Positions 21,942 through 30,151 are shown, counted from the first letter of the stretch. The stretch is DNA of 64,000 nucleotides from Janthinobacterium sp. SUN073 (GCF_030397665.1 NZ_JAPUBT010000002.1:219383-283382), one strand, 5' to 3'. A program made the numbers and translations. Notes: generated by a model from the letters alone, not told the origin.

Positions 21942-22247
21942 ATGAAGGTCTACCTCGACGACGAGCGAAATACGCCTGAAGGATGGACTCGAGTGTATTG
22001 GCCTGATGAGGCCGTATCACTATTGACCTCCGGTGCGGTTGTCGAGATCAGCCTCGACCATGATCTTGGCGATGATGAACGAGGCACCGGGTATGACGTT
22101 ATCTTGTGGATTGAGGAAGCGGTCGCGTTGCGCGGCTTTAATCCTCCAATTATCTTCGTTCATTCGGCCAATAGCTCAGCACGTCAGAAGATGGAGGCTG
22201 GAATCGCTGCGATCCGCCGGATGGCTATCGAGCGTAAAGTCAGTTGA
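21942..22247 (+). CDS. Cyclic-phosphate processing receiver-like (cREC) domain protein
   Basis: A 101-residue single-domain protein. It begins MKVYLDDERNTPEGW, contains the acidic cluster SLDHDLGDDERGTGYD and ends with FVHSAN. These are the hallmarks of the receiver-like fold named cREC (cyclic-phosphate processing receiver), predicted to process or bind cyclic phosphates or metal-bound nucleotides rather than act as a phosphorelay receiver. The GGAG at 21929-21932 supports the start. The repeat core begins at the very next base after its stop codon. Biochemical role unproven. Confidence 0.8.
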   Translation: MKVYLDDERNTPEGWTRVYWPDEAVSLLTSGAVVEISLDHDLGDDERGTGYDVILWIEEAVALRGFNPPIIFVHSANSSARQKMEAGIAAIRRMAIERKVS

Positions 22248-22262
22248 CGGCCAGAAGCGGAC
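22248..22262 (+). repeat. Island repeat core
   Basis: Exact core CGGCCAGAAGCGGAC starting directly after the TGA stop of the cREC gene (22245-22247). No good left arm is visible, so this is a half copy. Confidence 0.75.
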
Positions 22263-22295
22263 GACTGACATGACCCTTCATTACTCAATTTAAGT

Positions 22296-22565
22296 ATGCC
22301 AAGTTACGTAAAAAGACACTGGGACGAGACTAGAGGTGACAGGTACGATGCATGGGGCACGTCCTGGTGGTACTTTGAAGTCGATGGTGCGGGCTGGGTT
22401 ACCCGACAAATTGAACAGTACGATTCTGGTCCGCAGCTTTGCTATAGTGCCGACAATGAGAGCGACGAATTTGGCGGGATATCAAAAAAACCTCTCGATT
22501 TATCAGAGCCAGGGTACAGTGCGATTTCCCATCAAGAGTTCGAATCAATTTGGAGAGCCGCGTAG
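22296..22565 (+). CDS. Small hypothetical protein, DUF6881-like
   Basis: An 89-residue acidic protein with WWYFEVDGAGWVTRQIEQYDSG, then a Tyr/Asp-rich segment and a terminal ISHQEFESIW. The pattern of a short beta-rich domain ending in an S-x-x-E-F-E-x-x-W helix resembles DUF6881-type proteins, but the match is from memory and uncertain. No clear Shine-Dalgarno precedes the ATG. Single gene between two repeat copies in the low-GC island. Function unknown. Confidence 0.65.
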   Translation: MPSYVKRHWDETRGDRYDAWGTSWWYFEVDGAGWVTRQIEQYDSGPQLCYSADNESDEFGGISKKPLDLSEPGYSAISHQEFESIWRAA

Positions 22566-22569
22566 TGCT

Positions 22570-22592
22570 TCCGTTTTCGGCCAAAAGCGGAC
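22570..22592 (+). repeat. Palindromic copy of island repeat
   Basis: The core CGGCCAAAAGCGGAC (22578-22592) is preceded by TCCGTTTT, so 22570-22591 forms a near-perfect palindrome around GGCC. Four bases after the stop codon of the preceding gene. Confidence 0.75.
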
Positions 22593-22616
22593 CTACCCGC
22601 CCAAACTACAATTCTG

Positions 22617-23126
22617 ATGAACATAGACGAACTTACTCGACGTCGCGTTGAAACCGCTCTTCTGGACTGTGATGGTTCGTGTAGAGATATCAACTTCGCC
22701 GAATGCATTTCGACATCTGGAGCCATTGACGTCTTAAGGGTTCTAGCATCATCTTGGACTTTGGTTCAGGCGATGACGGGTGAAGGCGATGATATTGCAA
22801 AAGCCGAGTTGCAAGGCAATCTTCGACAGGCATCTGGCTCGCTATCCACTGTTTGGAATGGCGGCAGCAACCCTGAGCATATCCAAGCGTACTTCCACTG
22901 GGATGAACCAGACAGAGTATTCTGTGAGATCACGTTTTTCCCCCAGGACTTTGAGGGCGAAACCTTCAAACTCATAGATTTCCTGTCGATGTTAAGCAAG
23001 TTGGCCTTGGCTGCGCGTAGTGCTGAGTATTATGTGCGCTACGAAGATGCATCTTGGCGTCACGGGCAGCATGAAAAGGATAGCGTGATTCTTTCTGATA
23101 GAGTGCTGTCGCTTTCACCGACCTGA
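22617..23126 (+). CDS. Hypothetical protein whose 3' end lies in a repeat arm
   Basis: A 169-residue soluble, acidic protein with no signal or membrane segment. Recognisable features are only local: a Cys pair early (DCDGSC), AYFHWDEPDRVFCEITFFPQDF in the middle and an amphipathic stretch FLSMLSKLALAARS. I do not recognise the family. Its last codons (SLSPT) and stop are part of the palindromic repeat at 23108-23148, with the TGA in the loop. The C-terminus therefore depends on the repeat, which suggests gene and repeat travelled or evolved together. Confidence 0.7.
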   Translation: MNIDELTRRRVETALLDCDGSCRDINFAECISTSGAIDVLRVLASSWTLVQAMTGEGDDIAKAELQGNLRQASGSLSTVWNGGSNPEHIQAYFHWDEPDRVFCEITFFPQDFEGETFKLIDFLSMLSKLALAARSAEYYVRYEDASWRHGQHEKDSVILSDRVLSLSPT

Positions 23127-23148
23127 CGGGTGTCGGCCAGAAGCGGAC
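23108..23148 (+). repeat. Palindromic copy of island repeat overlapping a stop codon
   Basis: Left arm GTCGCTTTCACCGAC (23108-23122), loop of 9 bases holding the TGA stop, right arm GTCGGCCAGAAGCGGAC (23132-23148). The arms pair over most positions, so this is a complete hairpin-forming copy. Confidence 0.75.
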
Positions 23149-23173
23149 ATTGCACGACCTGTATCTATAACCC

Positions 23174-23533
23174 ATGACAAACGACGAACCGCTCAGAAAT
23201 TCGGATCTCATTGCGTATCACAAGGCAACCGGCTGCCCAGTGATGACGGCAAAGACAGCACTGTTATCAATGGAACCCTTGTTGCGGTCGAGAGTACTCA
23301 AGGCTGCACTAAACCAATCTGGAAAGAGCCAGTTGTACGACCCAATCGAAGATGAACCAGCGCTGTGGGAGCAAATTCGCGCTGCGAAGGAGGAAGCGAA
23401 GATCGTTGCTGGACCGGCAGTCAATCGTGGTCAATGTCACCGAATATGGTTTGAGCAAGAACGTATCTTGGCCGCACAGGGAATAGCCTGGTTCTCTCCG
23501 GCAGTAATGAATCCCTGGACGGTCTTTGATTAA
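23174..23533 (+). CDS. Hypothetical protein
   Basis: A 119-residue soluble protein. The N-terminus contains NSDLIAYHKATGCPVMTAKTALLSM, followed by a basic helix and a C-terminal part with HRIWFEQERILAAQGIAWFSP. The first segment resembles ribosomal-protein or translation-related short helices only superficially, so no function is assigned. No strong ribosome site before the ATG. It is the fifth of the same-strand orphan genes in the island, with a repeat core 26 bases upstream and a full repeat copy 31 bases after its stop. Confidence 0.6.
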   Translation: MTNDEPLRNSDLIAYHKATGCPVMTAKTALLSMEPLLRSRVLKAALNQSGKSQLYDPIEDEPALWEQIRAAKEEAKIVAGPAVNRGQCHRIWFEQERILAAQGIAWFSPAVMNPWTVFD

Positions 23534-23563
23534 CGCCATGGTTCGCTCGGGTACGACTGCCTT

Positions 23564-23606
23564 GGGGCGGCACCTGCCAACGACGGCAACCGGCCAAAAA
23601 CAGACG
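23564..23606 (+). repeat. Full-length copy of island repeat
   Basis: GGGGCGGCACCTGCC, AACGACGGCAAC and then CGGCCAAAAACAGAC (23591-23605). Same architecture as 21145-21186; the core has two substitutions. Confidence 0.7.
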
Positions 23607-23650
23607 TAGGAATTCGTCTGCGAATCACCTCATAAAGGAGCTCTATCCAG

Positions 23651-24202
23651 ATGGCTATGACATATCGATTTGCCGCCAGTCCAGAAGCCTGCTCTGAAAT
23701 ACTTGATTGGTTTCGTGCGCTCGCAGCACCCCCAGCGGTGACACTTACTGACTGGGGCGCTGCTCTGCACTTCAAGGATTTCGGTGAGATCAAGTACCGC
23801 TCTGACGGCTCGATTGATGACGATGCTTCGCCTTTGGCGACTGTATTGCTCTCCAAGGTTCGCCGCGACGTCATTTGGACCATCGGCGAGGTTCGATTTC
23901 TGACGACGCCGTTACGTCGTTTATATCCGGGGCTACACAGAATTAGTACCCAGTTCGCAAAATGGATTGAGGGGTTCGACTGCGTCTTTGCCAATGACGC
24001 CAAACGCGGATTTATAGACGGATTTGACTATTATTTAGAAGGCTCACTCAGAAATTATCTTGAGCCAATTTGGGCGCTGCCGTCTGGATTTGAGGCTCTG
24101 CAAAATGAAAGATATTTTGTGAGCGTGCAAGATAATGAATTTAAGGTGGATACGCTTTGTCGTTCGCTTCGCTTGCGTGGTGTCGAATGCTCCGCGACAT
24201 AA
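23651..24202 (+). CDS. Hypothetical protein
   Basis: A 183-residue soluble protein beginning MAMTYRFAASPEACSEILDWF. Distinct pieces are LTDWGAALHFKDFGEIKYRSDGSIDDDASPL, a Tyr/Phe-rich centre and a C-terminal RYFVSVQDNEFKVDTLCRSLRLRG. No signal, membrane helix or known motif. AAAGGAG lies about 10 bases before the ATG, the best ribosome site in the island. It is the last gene of the array; four bases after its stop begins the repeat copy that the IS element has split. Function unknown. Confidence 0.7.
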   Translation: MAMTYRFAASPEACSEILDWFRALAAPPAVTLTDWGAALHFKDFGEIKYRSDGSIDDDASPLATVLLSKVRRDVIWTIGEVRFLTTPLRRLYPGLHRISTQFAKWIEGFDCVFANDAKRGFIDGFDYYLEGSLRNYLEPIWALPSGFEALQNERYFVSVQDNEFKVDTLCRSLRLRGVECSAT

Positions 24203-24206
24203 GTAA

Positions 24207-24220
24207 TGTCCGCTTTGGGG
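24207..24220 (+). repeat. Left half of island repeat interrupted by the IS element
   Basis: TGTCCGCTTTGGGG directly abuts the IS left end. The other half, GCGAATGCAGACGTCC, follows the IS right end from 25741, and ACCGGCAACGACAGCAA (25768-25784) continues with similarity to the full-length copies. Joined, the two halves restore a palindrome of the form GTCCGCTTT...AATGCAGAC. Confidence 0.6.
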
Positions 24221-25739
24221 CTATTGCGTTGAAAAACTCCAGTTGAGCACGCGATCTTCACGATTTGCCGCTGTCTAAGCAAAGAAAAGACGGAGGCTGC
24301 GATGATGGGACGTCAGGAAACCAAACGGGAGCTGTTCGTCTTGATTAGTCTAAACGAATACGTTCCCGAAGACCATCTACTAAGAGCGGTGGACCAGTAC
24401 CTCGACCTGAGCACGTTTCGCGAGAACTTGGCTCAGTCGTACAGCCATACCGGTAGGCCATCGGTCGATCCCGAGCTCATGGCCCGCATGCTGATCATTG
24501 GCTACTGCTATGGCATACGTTCTGAACGGAGGCTGTGCGAAGAAGTCGGCATGAATCTGGCTTACCGCTGGTTCTGCCGGTTGGGTCTGAAGGACAAGGT
24601 GCCGGATCACTCAAGTTTTTCCAAAAATAGACACGGCCGCTTTCGCGATCACGATGCATTTCGCCAGCTATTCGATGCGGTTCTTCGACGTTGCATGGCA
24701 GAAGGCCTGGTACAGGGCGAGGGGTTTGCAACCGACGCCAGCATGATCAAGGCTGACGCCCAGCGGCAACGTTCCTGTTCAGGCGATTCCGCTATCGATT
24801 GGGGTGATCCTGAGCAGGCAAGTCGACCGGTGCGAGAATATCTGGCAGCTTTGGAGCAAGCGAATCCAGTGCTGCCCAAAAGAATCTCGCTGACGGATCC
24901 GTCTGCAACCTGGACTGCCGCTGCAGGGCCGGCTATTTTTGCTTACTCAACAAATTACCTGATCGATTTGAAAGCGGGAATGATTGTCGATGTCGAGGCA
25001 TCAGCCGTAAACAAGATAGCCGAGGTCGAAGCGACCAAAACGATGATCAACCGGGTTGAGGAGAAATTCGCTATCAAGCCACAGCGATTGGTGGGCGATA
25101 CGAATTACGGTGTGGCTGCAATGCTGGGATGGCTGGTCGATGAAAAGAAGATCGCCCCACACGTCCCTGTCTGGGATAAATCCGAGCATCACGACGGCAC
25201 TTTCAGCCGTACCGATTTCATCTTCGATGGAGAAAACAATCGTTATGTTTGCCCTGCTGGCAAGTACTTGAAACCTGCTCAGCGTAGCCTGCAGAAAAAC
25301 CCATTTCGCTATCGGGCCAGCCTGTATGACTGCCAAGCCTGCCAGCTCAAATTGAAATGCTGTCCCAACATGAACATCCGTAAAATCGACCGTAGCCCGC
25401 ATGAACCTGCACGCGACGTGGCGCGAGCCATTGGCAAGACAGACGCTTATCGACAATCGCGTAAAGAACGGAAAAAGGTCGAGATGCTATTTGCTCACCT
25501 CAAACGCATCCTTAAACTCAGCCAATTGCGCTTGCGTGGCCCCAGCGGTGCCCACGATGAGTTTCTGCTGGCGGCGACGGCACAAAATCTGCGGAGAATG
25601 GCCAAAAAGCTGCTTCCGCCAAAACAGAAGGTGACACTAGTGATGAGCTAAGCGAGCCCAGCACCGCCACTGCGTACAATTTTCCTGTACATTTATTGCA
25701 TTGTGACAGGTCTTGACCAAGAGTTTTTCAACACAATAG
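24221..25739 (+). mobile_element. IS1182-family insertion sequence, apparently complete
   Basis: About 1.52 kb bounded by inverted repeats CTATTGCGTTGAAAAACTC (left, 24221-24239) and CTATTGTGTTGAAAAACTC (right, complement of 25739-25721), differing at one position. It encodes one intact transposase. Flanking bases (GGGG left, GGCG right) do not form a clear target duplication. It has inserted at the centre of an intergenic palindromic repeat. Confidence 0.9.
24302..25651 (+). CDS. IS1182-family transposase
   Basis: A 449-residue DDE transposase. The N-terminal DUF772-like domain has LLRAVDQYLDLS and GRPSVDPELMARMLIIGY. Catalytic Asp candidates are in GFATDASMIKADAQ and VGDTNYGVAAMLGW, with the Glu in RKKVEMLFAHLKRIL. 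A Cys-rich segment (CQACQLKLKCCPN) lies between the second Asp and the Glu. GGAGG precedes the ATG at suitable distance. Frame and length look intact, so the element may still be active. Confidence 0.93.
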   Translation: MMGRQETKRELFVLISLNEYVPEDHLLRAVDQYLDLSTFRENLAQSYSHTGRPSVDPELMARMLIIGYCYGIRSERRLCEEVGMNLAYRWFCRLGLKDKVPDHSSFSKNRHGRFRDHDAFRQLFDAVLRRCMAEGLVQGEGFATDASMIKADAQRQRSCSGDSAIDWGDPEQASRPVREYLAALEQANPVLPKRISLTDPSATWTAAAGPAIFAYSTNYLIDLKAGMIVDVEASAVNKIAEVEATKTMINRVEEKFAIKPQRLVGDTNYGVAAMLGWLVDEKKIAPHVPVWDKSEHHDGTFSRTDFIFDGENNRYVCPAGKYLKPAQRSLQKNPFRYRASLYDCQACQLKLKCCPNMNIRKIDRSPHEPARDVARAIGKTDAYRQSRKERKKVEMLFAHLKRILKLSQLRLRGPSGAHDEFLLAATAQNLRRMAKKLLPPKQKVTLVMS

Positions 25740-25827
25740 GGCGAATGCAGACGTCCCTCAACCGCGAACCGGCAACGACAGCAAGAACTCGCCCGCGCCC
25801 AAAACAAAGGCTCCCCGGGCCCAGCGA

Positions 25828-25920
25828 GCCTGAAAAATGGCCAGGGCAAGGCGCGCGGGCGAAGACAGTACGCTTAGTACGGCGAGCCCAAGCAACGCAG
25901 CCATGGCCGTTTTCTCAGGC
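25828..25920. repeat. Long imperfect inverted repeat (REP-like hairpin)
   Basis: GCCTGAAAAATGGCCAGG (25828-25845) pairs imperfectly with CCATGGCCGTTTTCTCAGGC (25901-25920), enclosing about 55 bases that include the small palindrome GTACGCTTAGTAC. No gene is seen here. It may be a dispersed repeat or a structured 3' region of the minus-strand SRPBCC gene. Confidence 0.45.
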
Positions 25921-25949
25921 CCGCGACTCCGGCCCGCTGTTCTTAAATA

Positions 25950-26480
25950 TTACTGAACACGGGCAAGATACTGGGCCAGCTGGCCAAACGTCGCCTTGAA
26001 CCCCTGCTTCATCGACTCAAACCCCTGCCTGAACGTCTCATGCTGCTCATCCGTCGCCTTGTGCGGCGTTGACCTTAACGTCATCGTCGTCTTGCCATTT
26101 TCCTCGGTGAGGGTCATGGTATTGAACGATTCCAGCGGCCAGGTGGCGCTGACGGGGTGCTGCACGGCATTGCCCTGCTTGTCGGCAAACGACAGGATCG
26201 AGACGATGCGTTCAGGCGCTTCGATGGCCTGGTAGGTGAACTTGCCCCACATTTCGTAGCCATTGTCGGCGCGCATGCCGTAATGAAAAATGCCGCCCGG
26301 CTGCAAGTCCAGCGCCAGCACGCTCAATTCGAAGCCGACGGGGCCCCACCACTGGGCCAGGCGCTCCGGTTCCACCCACGACTGGAACACCAGTTCGCGC
26401 GGCGCGTCGAAAGTTTGCGTGATGACAAAGTCGCTGCTGTCGCGGTGCTGTCCTTCCTGCTTCTGTTCTGCGGTGCTCAT
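25950..26480 (-). CDS. SRPBCC (AHSA1/CalC-like) domain protein
   Basis: A 176-residue soluble protein with a START/SRPBCC fold: FVITQTFDAPRELVFQSWVEPERLAQWWGP at residues 18-47, GGIFHYGM, GKFTYQAIEAPERIV and the C-terminal helix GFESMKQGFKATFGQLAQYL. This subgroup binds hydrophobic ligands and is often annotated as activator of Hsp90 ATPase homologue or polyketide cyclase, without proven function in bacteria. Start 26480 has GGGAGAG just upstream. It is the first chromosomal-style gene right of the island and is probably monocistronic. Confidence 0.85.
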   Translation of the reverse strand: MSTAEQKQEGQHRDSSDFVITQTFDAPRELVFQSWVEPERLAQWWGPVGFELSVLALDLQPGGIFHYGMRADNGYEMWGKFTYQAIEAPERIVSILSFADKQGNAVQHPVSATWPLESFNTMTLTEENGKTTMTLRSTPHKATDEQHETFRQGFESMKQGFKATFGQLAQYLARVQ

Positions 26481-26561
26481 GCTCTCTCCCTGTGTTGGTG
26501 AACTGGCCCTTAATGTACCAGCGGCACCGATAAACGGGAAGGCCCGCACGCCCGGCGGCCG

Positions 26562-28667
26562 CTACCGCGTCTTGCCTGCCGCCACCTGGTCGAGGATATG
26601 CTTGGGCACGGCCGCATAGTGCTTGAATTCCATGCTGTAGGTTGCGCGGCCCTGGGTCAACGAACGCAGGGTGGTGGAATAGCCGAACATTTCGGCCAGC
26701 GGCACCAGGGCCTTGACGATGCGCCCCGCGCCGCCGGGGATGTCGTCCACACCTTGCACCATGCCGCGCCGGGCCGTCAAATCGCCCATGACGTTGCCCA
26801 TGAACTCTTCCGGCGTTTCCGCCTCCACCTGCATCATCGGTTCCAGCAGCACGGGATGCGCCTTGCGCATCCCATCCTTGAAGGCGATGGAGCCGGCCAT
26901 GCGAAACGCGTTTTCATTCGAATCGACGTCATGGTAGGAACCGAAGGTCAACGTTGCCTTCACGTCCACCACCGGATAGCCGGCCAGCACGCCGGCCTTC
27001 AAGGTTTCGACGATGCCCTTGTCGACGGCGGGAATGAATTCGCGCGGCACCACGCCGCCCTTGATGGCGTCGACGAACTGGTAGCCCGTACCTGGCGGCA
27101 AGGGTTCCAGTTTCAGCACCACGTGGCCGTACTGGCCCCGTCCGCCTGACTGCTTGACGAACTTGCCCTCGATATCGTCCACCGTGCGCGTGATGGTTTC
27201 GCGGTACGCCACCTGCGGCTTGCCCACGTTCGCTTCCACGCCGAATTCACGGCGCATGCGGTCGACCAGAATTTCCAGGTGCAACTCGCCCATGCCCGAC
27301 ATGATGGTCTGGCCCGATTCCTCGTCCGTATGCACCCTGAACGACGGGTCTTCCTGCGCCAGGCGGTTCAGGGCGATGCCCATCTTTTCCTGGTCCGCCT
27401 TGGTCTTTGGTTCGACCGCCTGGGAAATCACGGGTTCCGGGAAAATCATCTTTTCCAGCACGATGATGTGGTCGATGGCGCACAGGGTGTCGCCCGTGGT
27501 GACGGCTTTCAGGCCCACGGCGGCGGCGATGTCGCCCGCATACACTTCCTTGATTTCCTTGCGCTCGTTCGCATGCATCTGCAGGATGCGCCCCAGCCGC
27601 TCGCGCGCGCTCTTGGTGGGGTTGTAGACCATGTCACCCGAGTTCACGACGCCTGAATACACGCGGAAAAAGGTCAGTTGCCCCACGAACGGGTCCGTCA
27701 TGATCTTGAAGGCCAGCGCGGCAAAGTGCTCCTCATCCGTCGGATGGCGCTCCACCTCGTTGTCGTGCTCGTCGTGGCCCATGATGGGCGGCACTTCCAT
27801 CGGCGACGGCAGGTATTCGATGACGGCGTCCAGCATCGCCTGTACGCCCTTGTTCTTGAAGGCGCTGCCACACAGCATGGGCACGATCTCGTTGCGGATG
27901 GTGCGCGCGCGCAAGGCTTGCTTGAGTTCCGCTTCCGTGAACGTATCGCCATTCAGGTAGCGTTCCGTCATCTCGGTGGTGGCCTCTGCCGCGTGCTCGA
28001 CCATGTGGTCGTGCCATTCCTGCGCCTGTTCCCGCAGGTCGGCGGGAATCTCGCCATAGCTGAACTGCACGCCCTGGCTGGCGTCGTCCCAGGTGATGGC
28101 GCGCATTTTCAGCAGGTCGATCACGCCCGTGAAATGCTCTTCGGCGCCGATGGGCAACTGGATGGGCACGGCCACGCCTTTCAGGCGCTCGCCGATCTGC
28201 TTGCGCACGCGCAAGAAATCCGCGCCCACCCGGTCCATCTTGTTGATAAAGGCGATGCGCGGCACGTGGTATTTATTGGCTTGCCGCCAGACGGTTTCCG
28301 ATTGCGGCTGCACGCCGCCGACGGCATCGTAGACCATCACGGCGCCGTCGAGCACGCGCATCGAGCGTTCCACCTCGATCGTGAAATCCACGTGGCCGGG
28401 CGTATCGATGATGTTGATGCGGTGTTCGGGGAAGTTGCCGGCCATGCCTTTCCAGAACGCCGTGGTGGCGGCCGAGGTGATGGTGATGCCCCGCTCCTGC
28501 TCCTGCTCCATCCAGTCCATGGTGGCGGCGCCATTGTGCACTTCGCCGATCTTGTGATTGACCCCCGTATAAAACAGGATGCGCTCGGTGGTGGTGGTCT
28601 TGCCGGCGTCGATATGGGCGCTGATGCCGATGTTGCGGTAGCGCTCGATAGGTGTTTTGCGGGTCAT
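26562..28667 (-). CDS. fusA: Elongation factor G (non-str-operon copy)
   Basis: A 701-residue translocation GTPase. G1 [16 protein letters not shown]2 [12 protein letters not shown]3 DTPGHVDF and G4 NKMD are intact, followed by domains II-V with [11 protein letters not shown] and [10 protein letters not shown]. It catalyses ribosomal translocation and ribosome recycling in the cytoplasm. The ATG at 28667 has GGAG 6-7 bases upstream; a longer in-frame start is not supported. Unlike the usual rpsL-rpsG-fusA-tuf setting, it stands alone here, so it is probably a second EF-G gene as found in many Burkholderiales. Confidence 0.95.
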   Translation of the reverse strand: MTRKTPIERYRNIGISAHIDAGKTTTTERILFYTGVNHKIGEVHNGAATMDWMEQEQERGITITSAATTAFWKGMAGNFPEHRINIIDTPGHVDFTIEVERSMRVLDGAVMVYDAVGGVQPQSETVWRQANKYHVPRIAFINKMDRVGADFLRVRKQIGERLKGVAVPIQLPIGAEEHFTGVIDLLKMRAITWDDASQGVQFSYGEIPADLREQAQEWHDHMVEHAAEATTEMTERYLNGDTFTEAELKQALRARTIRNEIVPMLCGSAFKNKGVQAMLDAVIEYLPSPMEVPPIMGHDEHDNEVERHPTDEEHFAALAFKIMTDPFVGQLTFFRVYSGVVNSGDMVYNPTKSARERLGRILQMHANERKEIKEVYAGDIAAAVGLKAVTTGDTLCAIDHIIVLEKMIFPEPVISQAVEPKTKADQEKMGIALNRLAQEDPSFRVHTDEESGQTIMSGMGELHLEILVDRMRREFGVEANVGKPQVAYRETITRTVDDIEGKFVKQSGGRGQYGHVVLKLEPLPPGTGYQFVDAIKGGVVPREFIPAVDKGIVETLKAGVLAGYPVVDVKATLTFGSYHDVDSNENAFRMAGSIAFKDGMRKAHPVLLEPMMQVEAETPEEFMGNVMGDLTARRGMVQGVDDIPGGAGRIVKALVPLAEMFGYSTTLRSLTQGRATYSMEFKHYAAVPKHILDQVAAGKTR

Positions 28668-28967
28668 CACAATCTCCATGGCTAGCCCCGGTACGACTTG
28701 GTTTGCGCCGGTTTTCCAGTGTAGCAGACATCGATTTGGGCGGCACGGCAGCGGGCCGTTTACCACGCGTACAACACTTGCCGTCACGCGCACGCCAGGC
28801 GCACGGAGGCTGATTGCGGATTCGGCTATACTTCCCGGACTTTAATTTTTGAACTTTAATTCAACAAAGATTAATAAAAATCAATACGCACGGTGATTTA
28901 TCGTGCAAGGCGACGCCGCCGGCATGCCAGCCCAGGTGCGCACCGAATGACATGCCCCACTCAGCCT

Positions 28968-30086
28968 ATGACTATCCGACTAAGAAAAATAATTCTCTCC
29001 TCCCTGCTGGCGTCGCCAGCGCTGGCCATGGCCGGCGAACTGGAACAGCAAATGCAGCGTTGCGCCGTGCTCGGTGACGCCAGTGCCCGTCTGGGCTGCT
29101 TCGACACCCTGGCCAAGGCGGCGGAAAAGGCCACCATTGCCGCCGGCGGCGATTCCGCCACGGCGGCCATCACCCTGGCGGCAGCAGCCGAGGTCGCCCC
29201 CCTCACGTTTGTCAGCCCGCCAGGCGTCGCCACGCCGGACGCCGTCAACGCCGCCATTCCCGCCATCGCCCAGGCTGGCGCGGCGCCGCCGGAAGCGCCG
29301 ATTTCGCGCACGCAACAATCGTGGGAACTCAACGATGCCTCGAAGCGCGGCCTGTTCAACTTCCGCCCGCACCGCGACACCTATCTGCTGCTGGCCAACT
29401 ATAGCGACGCCTCGAACGACGAGCCGTTCCAGGATTTCACGCCAGCCGGCATCAAGAGCCAGCATGTGGAATTGACGTTCCAGCTGAGCTTCAAGATGAA
29501 GCTGCTGGAAGACATCGCCGGCACACCCATCGACATGTGGTTCGGCTACACGCAGCAAAGTTTCTGGCAGGCGTATAACCGCAAGGCATCGAGCCCCTTC
29601 CGCGAGACCAACTACCAGCCGGAATTGATGCTGATCTTGCCGATCAACAAAAATTTCGCGGGTCTGGAGTTCAATTACCTGAACTTGGGCCTGGTGCACC
29701 AGTCGAATGGCCAGACCTCGACCCTGTCGCGCAGCTGGAACCGCGTGTATGCGGAGCTGGGCGTGGAAAAAGACAACCTGGCCGTCACGACGCGCATCTG
29801 GCACCGCCTCGACAATGGCAAGACCGACAATGACAATATCGACATCACCGATTACATGGGACATGGCGACTTGCGCGTGAGCTACCGCAACAAGGGTCAC
29901 GAGTATGCCGTGACGGCCCGCCGCAATTTCAGCAAGAAGCATGGTTCGATGCAGGCCAGCTGGGCTTTCCCATTGAAGGCCAACCTGAAAGGCTACCTGC
30001 AACTGTTCTCCGGCTATGGCCAGAGCTTGATCGACTACAACTATTCGCAGAAATCGATCGGCGCCGGTTTCATGGTCGACCTGTAA
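28968..30086 (+). CDS. pldA: Outer membrane phospholipase A (OMPLA)
   Basis: A 372-residue outer membrane beta-barrel phospholipase A1. A signal peptide (IILSSLLASPALAMA) is followed by a Cys pair region and an Ala/Pro-rich linker to about residue 120, then the barrel. The catalytic set is visible in NLGLVHQSNGQTSTLSRSWN: the His and Ser of HQS and the Asn of SRSWN. The enzyme hydrolyses phospholipids in the outer membrane when dimerised by calcium. Start 28968 gives the best signal peptide; ATG at 28947 is an alternative. A terminator follows. The long N-terminal extension compared with E. coli PldA is typical of betaproteobacterial members. Confidence 0.92.
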   Translation: MTIRLRKIILSSLLASPALAMAGELEQQMQRCAVLGDASARLGCFDTLAKAAEKATIAAGGDSATAAITLAAAAEVAPLTFVSPPGVATPDAVNAAIPAIAQAGAAPPEAPISRTQQSWELNDASKRGLFNFRPHRDTYLLLANYSDASNDEPFQDFTPAGIKSQHVELTFQLSFKMKLLEDIAGTPIDMWFGYTQQSFWQAYNRKASSPFRETNYQPELMLILPINKNFAGLEFNYLNLGLVHQSNGQTSTLSRSWNRVYAELGVEKDNLAVTTRIWHRLDNGKTDNDNIDITDYMGHGDLRVSYRNKGHEYAVTARRNFSKKHGSMQASWAFPLKANLKGYLQLFSGYGQSLIDYNYSQKSIGAGFMVDL

Positions 30087-30106
30087 GCAGCACAGTGACA
30101 GAAATG

Positions 30107-30133
30107 AAAATGGCGCCAAGGGCGCCATTTTTT
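30107..30133. terminator. Terminator after pldA
   Basis: AAAATGGCGCC, loop AAG, GGCGCCATTTT and further T (30107-30133). The symmetric A and T tracts make it bidirectional, serving also the small membrane protein on the minus strand. Confidence 0.88.
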
Positions 30134-30151
30134 ATTGTGGGGAAGTAAATT

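Noticed and set aside
20736..24220. Classical integron gene-cassette array
   Set aside because: No integrase gene is in the window, and the intergenic repeats lack paired RYYYAAC and GTTRRRY core sites at the expected places, so the term integron is not justified.
20736..24220. CRISPR array
   Set aside because: Repeat spacing is irregular (hundreds of bases), spacers contain genes and repeats are imperfect.
24217..25743. Target-site duplication flanking the IS element
   Set aside because: The flanks GGGG and GGCG are similar but not identical, and G runs make any match uninformative.
25703..25999. Small plus-strand frame spanning the IS end and the hairpin repeat
   Set aside because: It starts inside the IS right end, has Pro/Arg-rich composition and crosses a repeat; not a credible gene.
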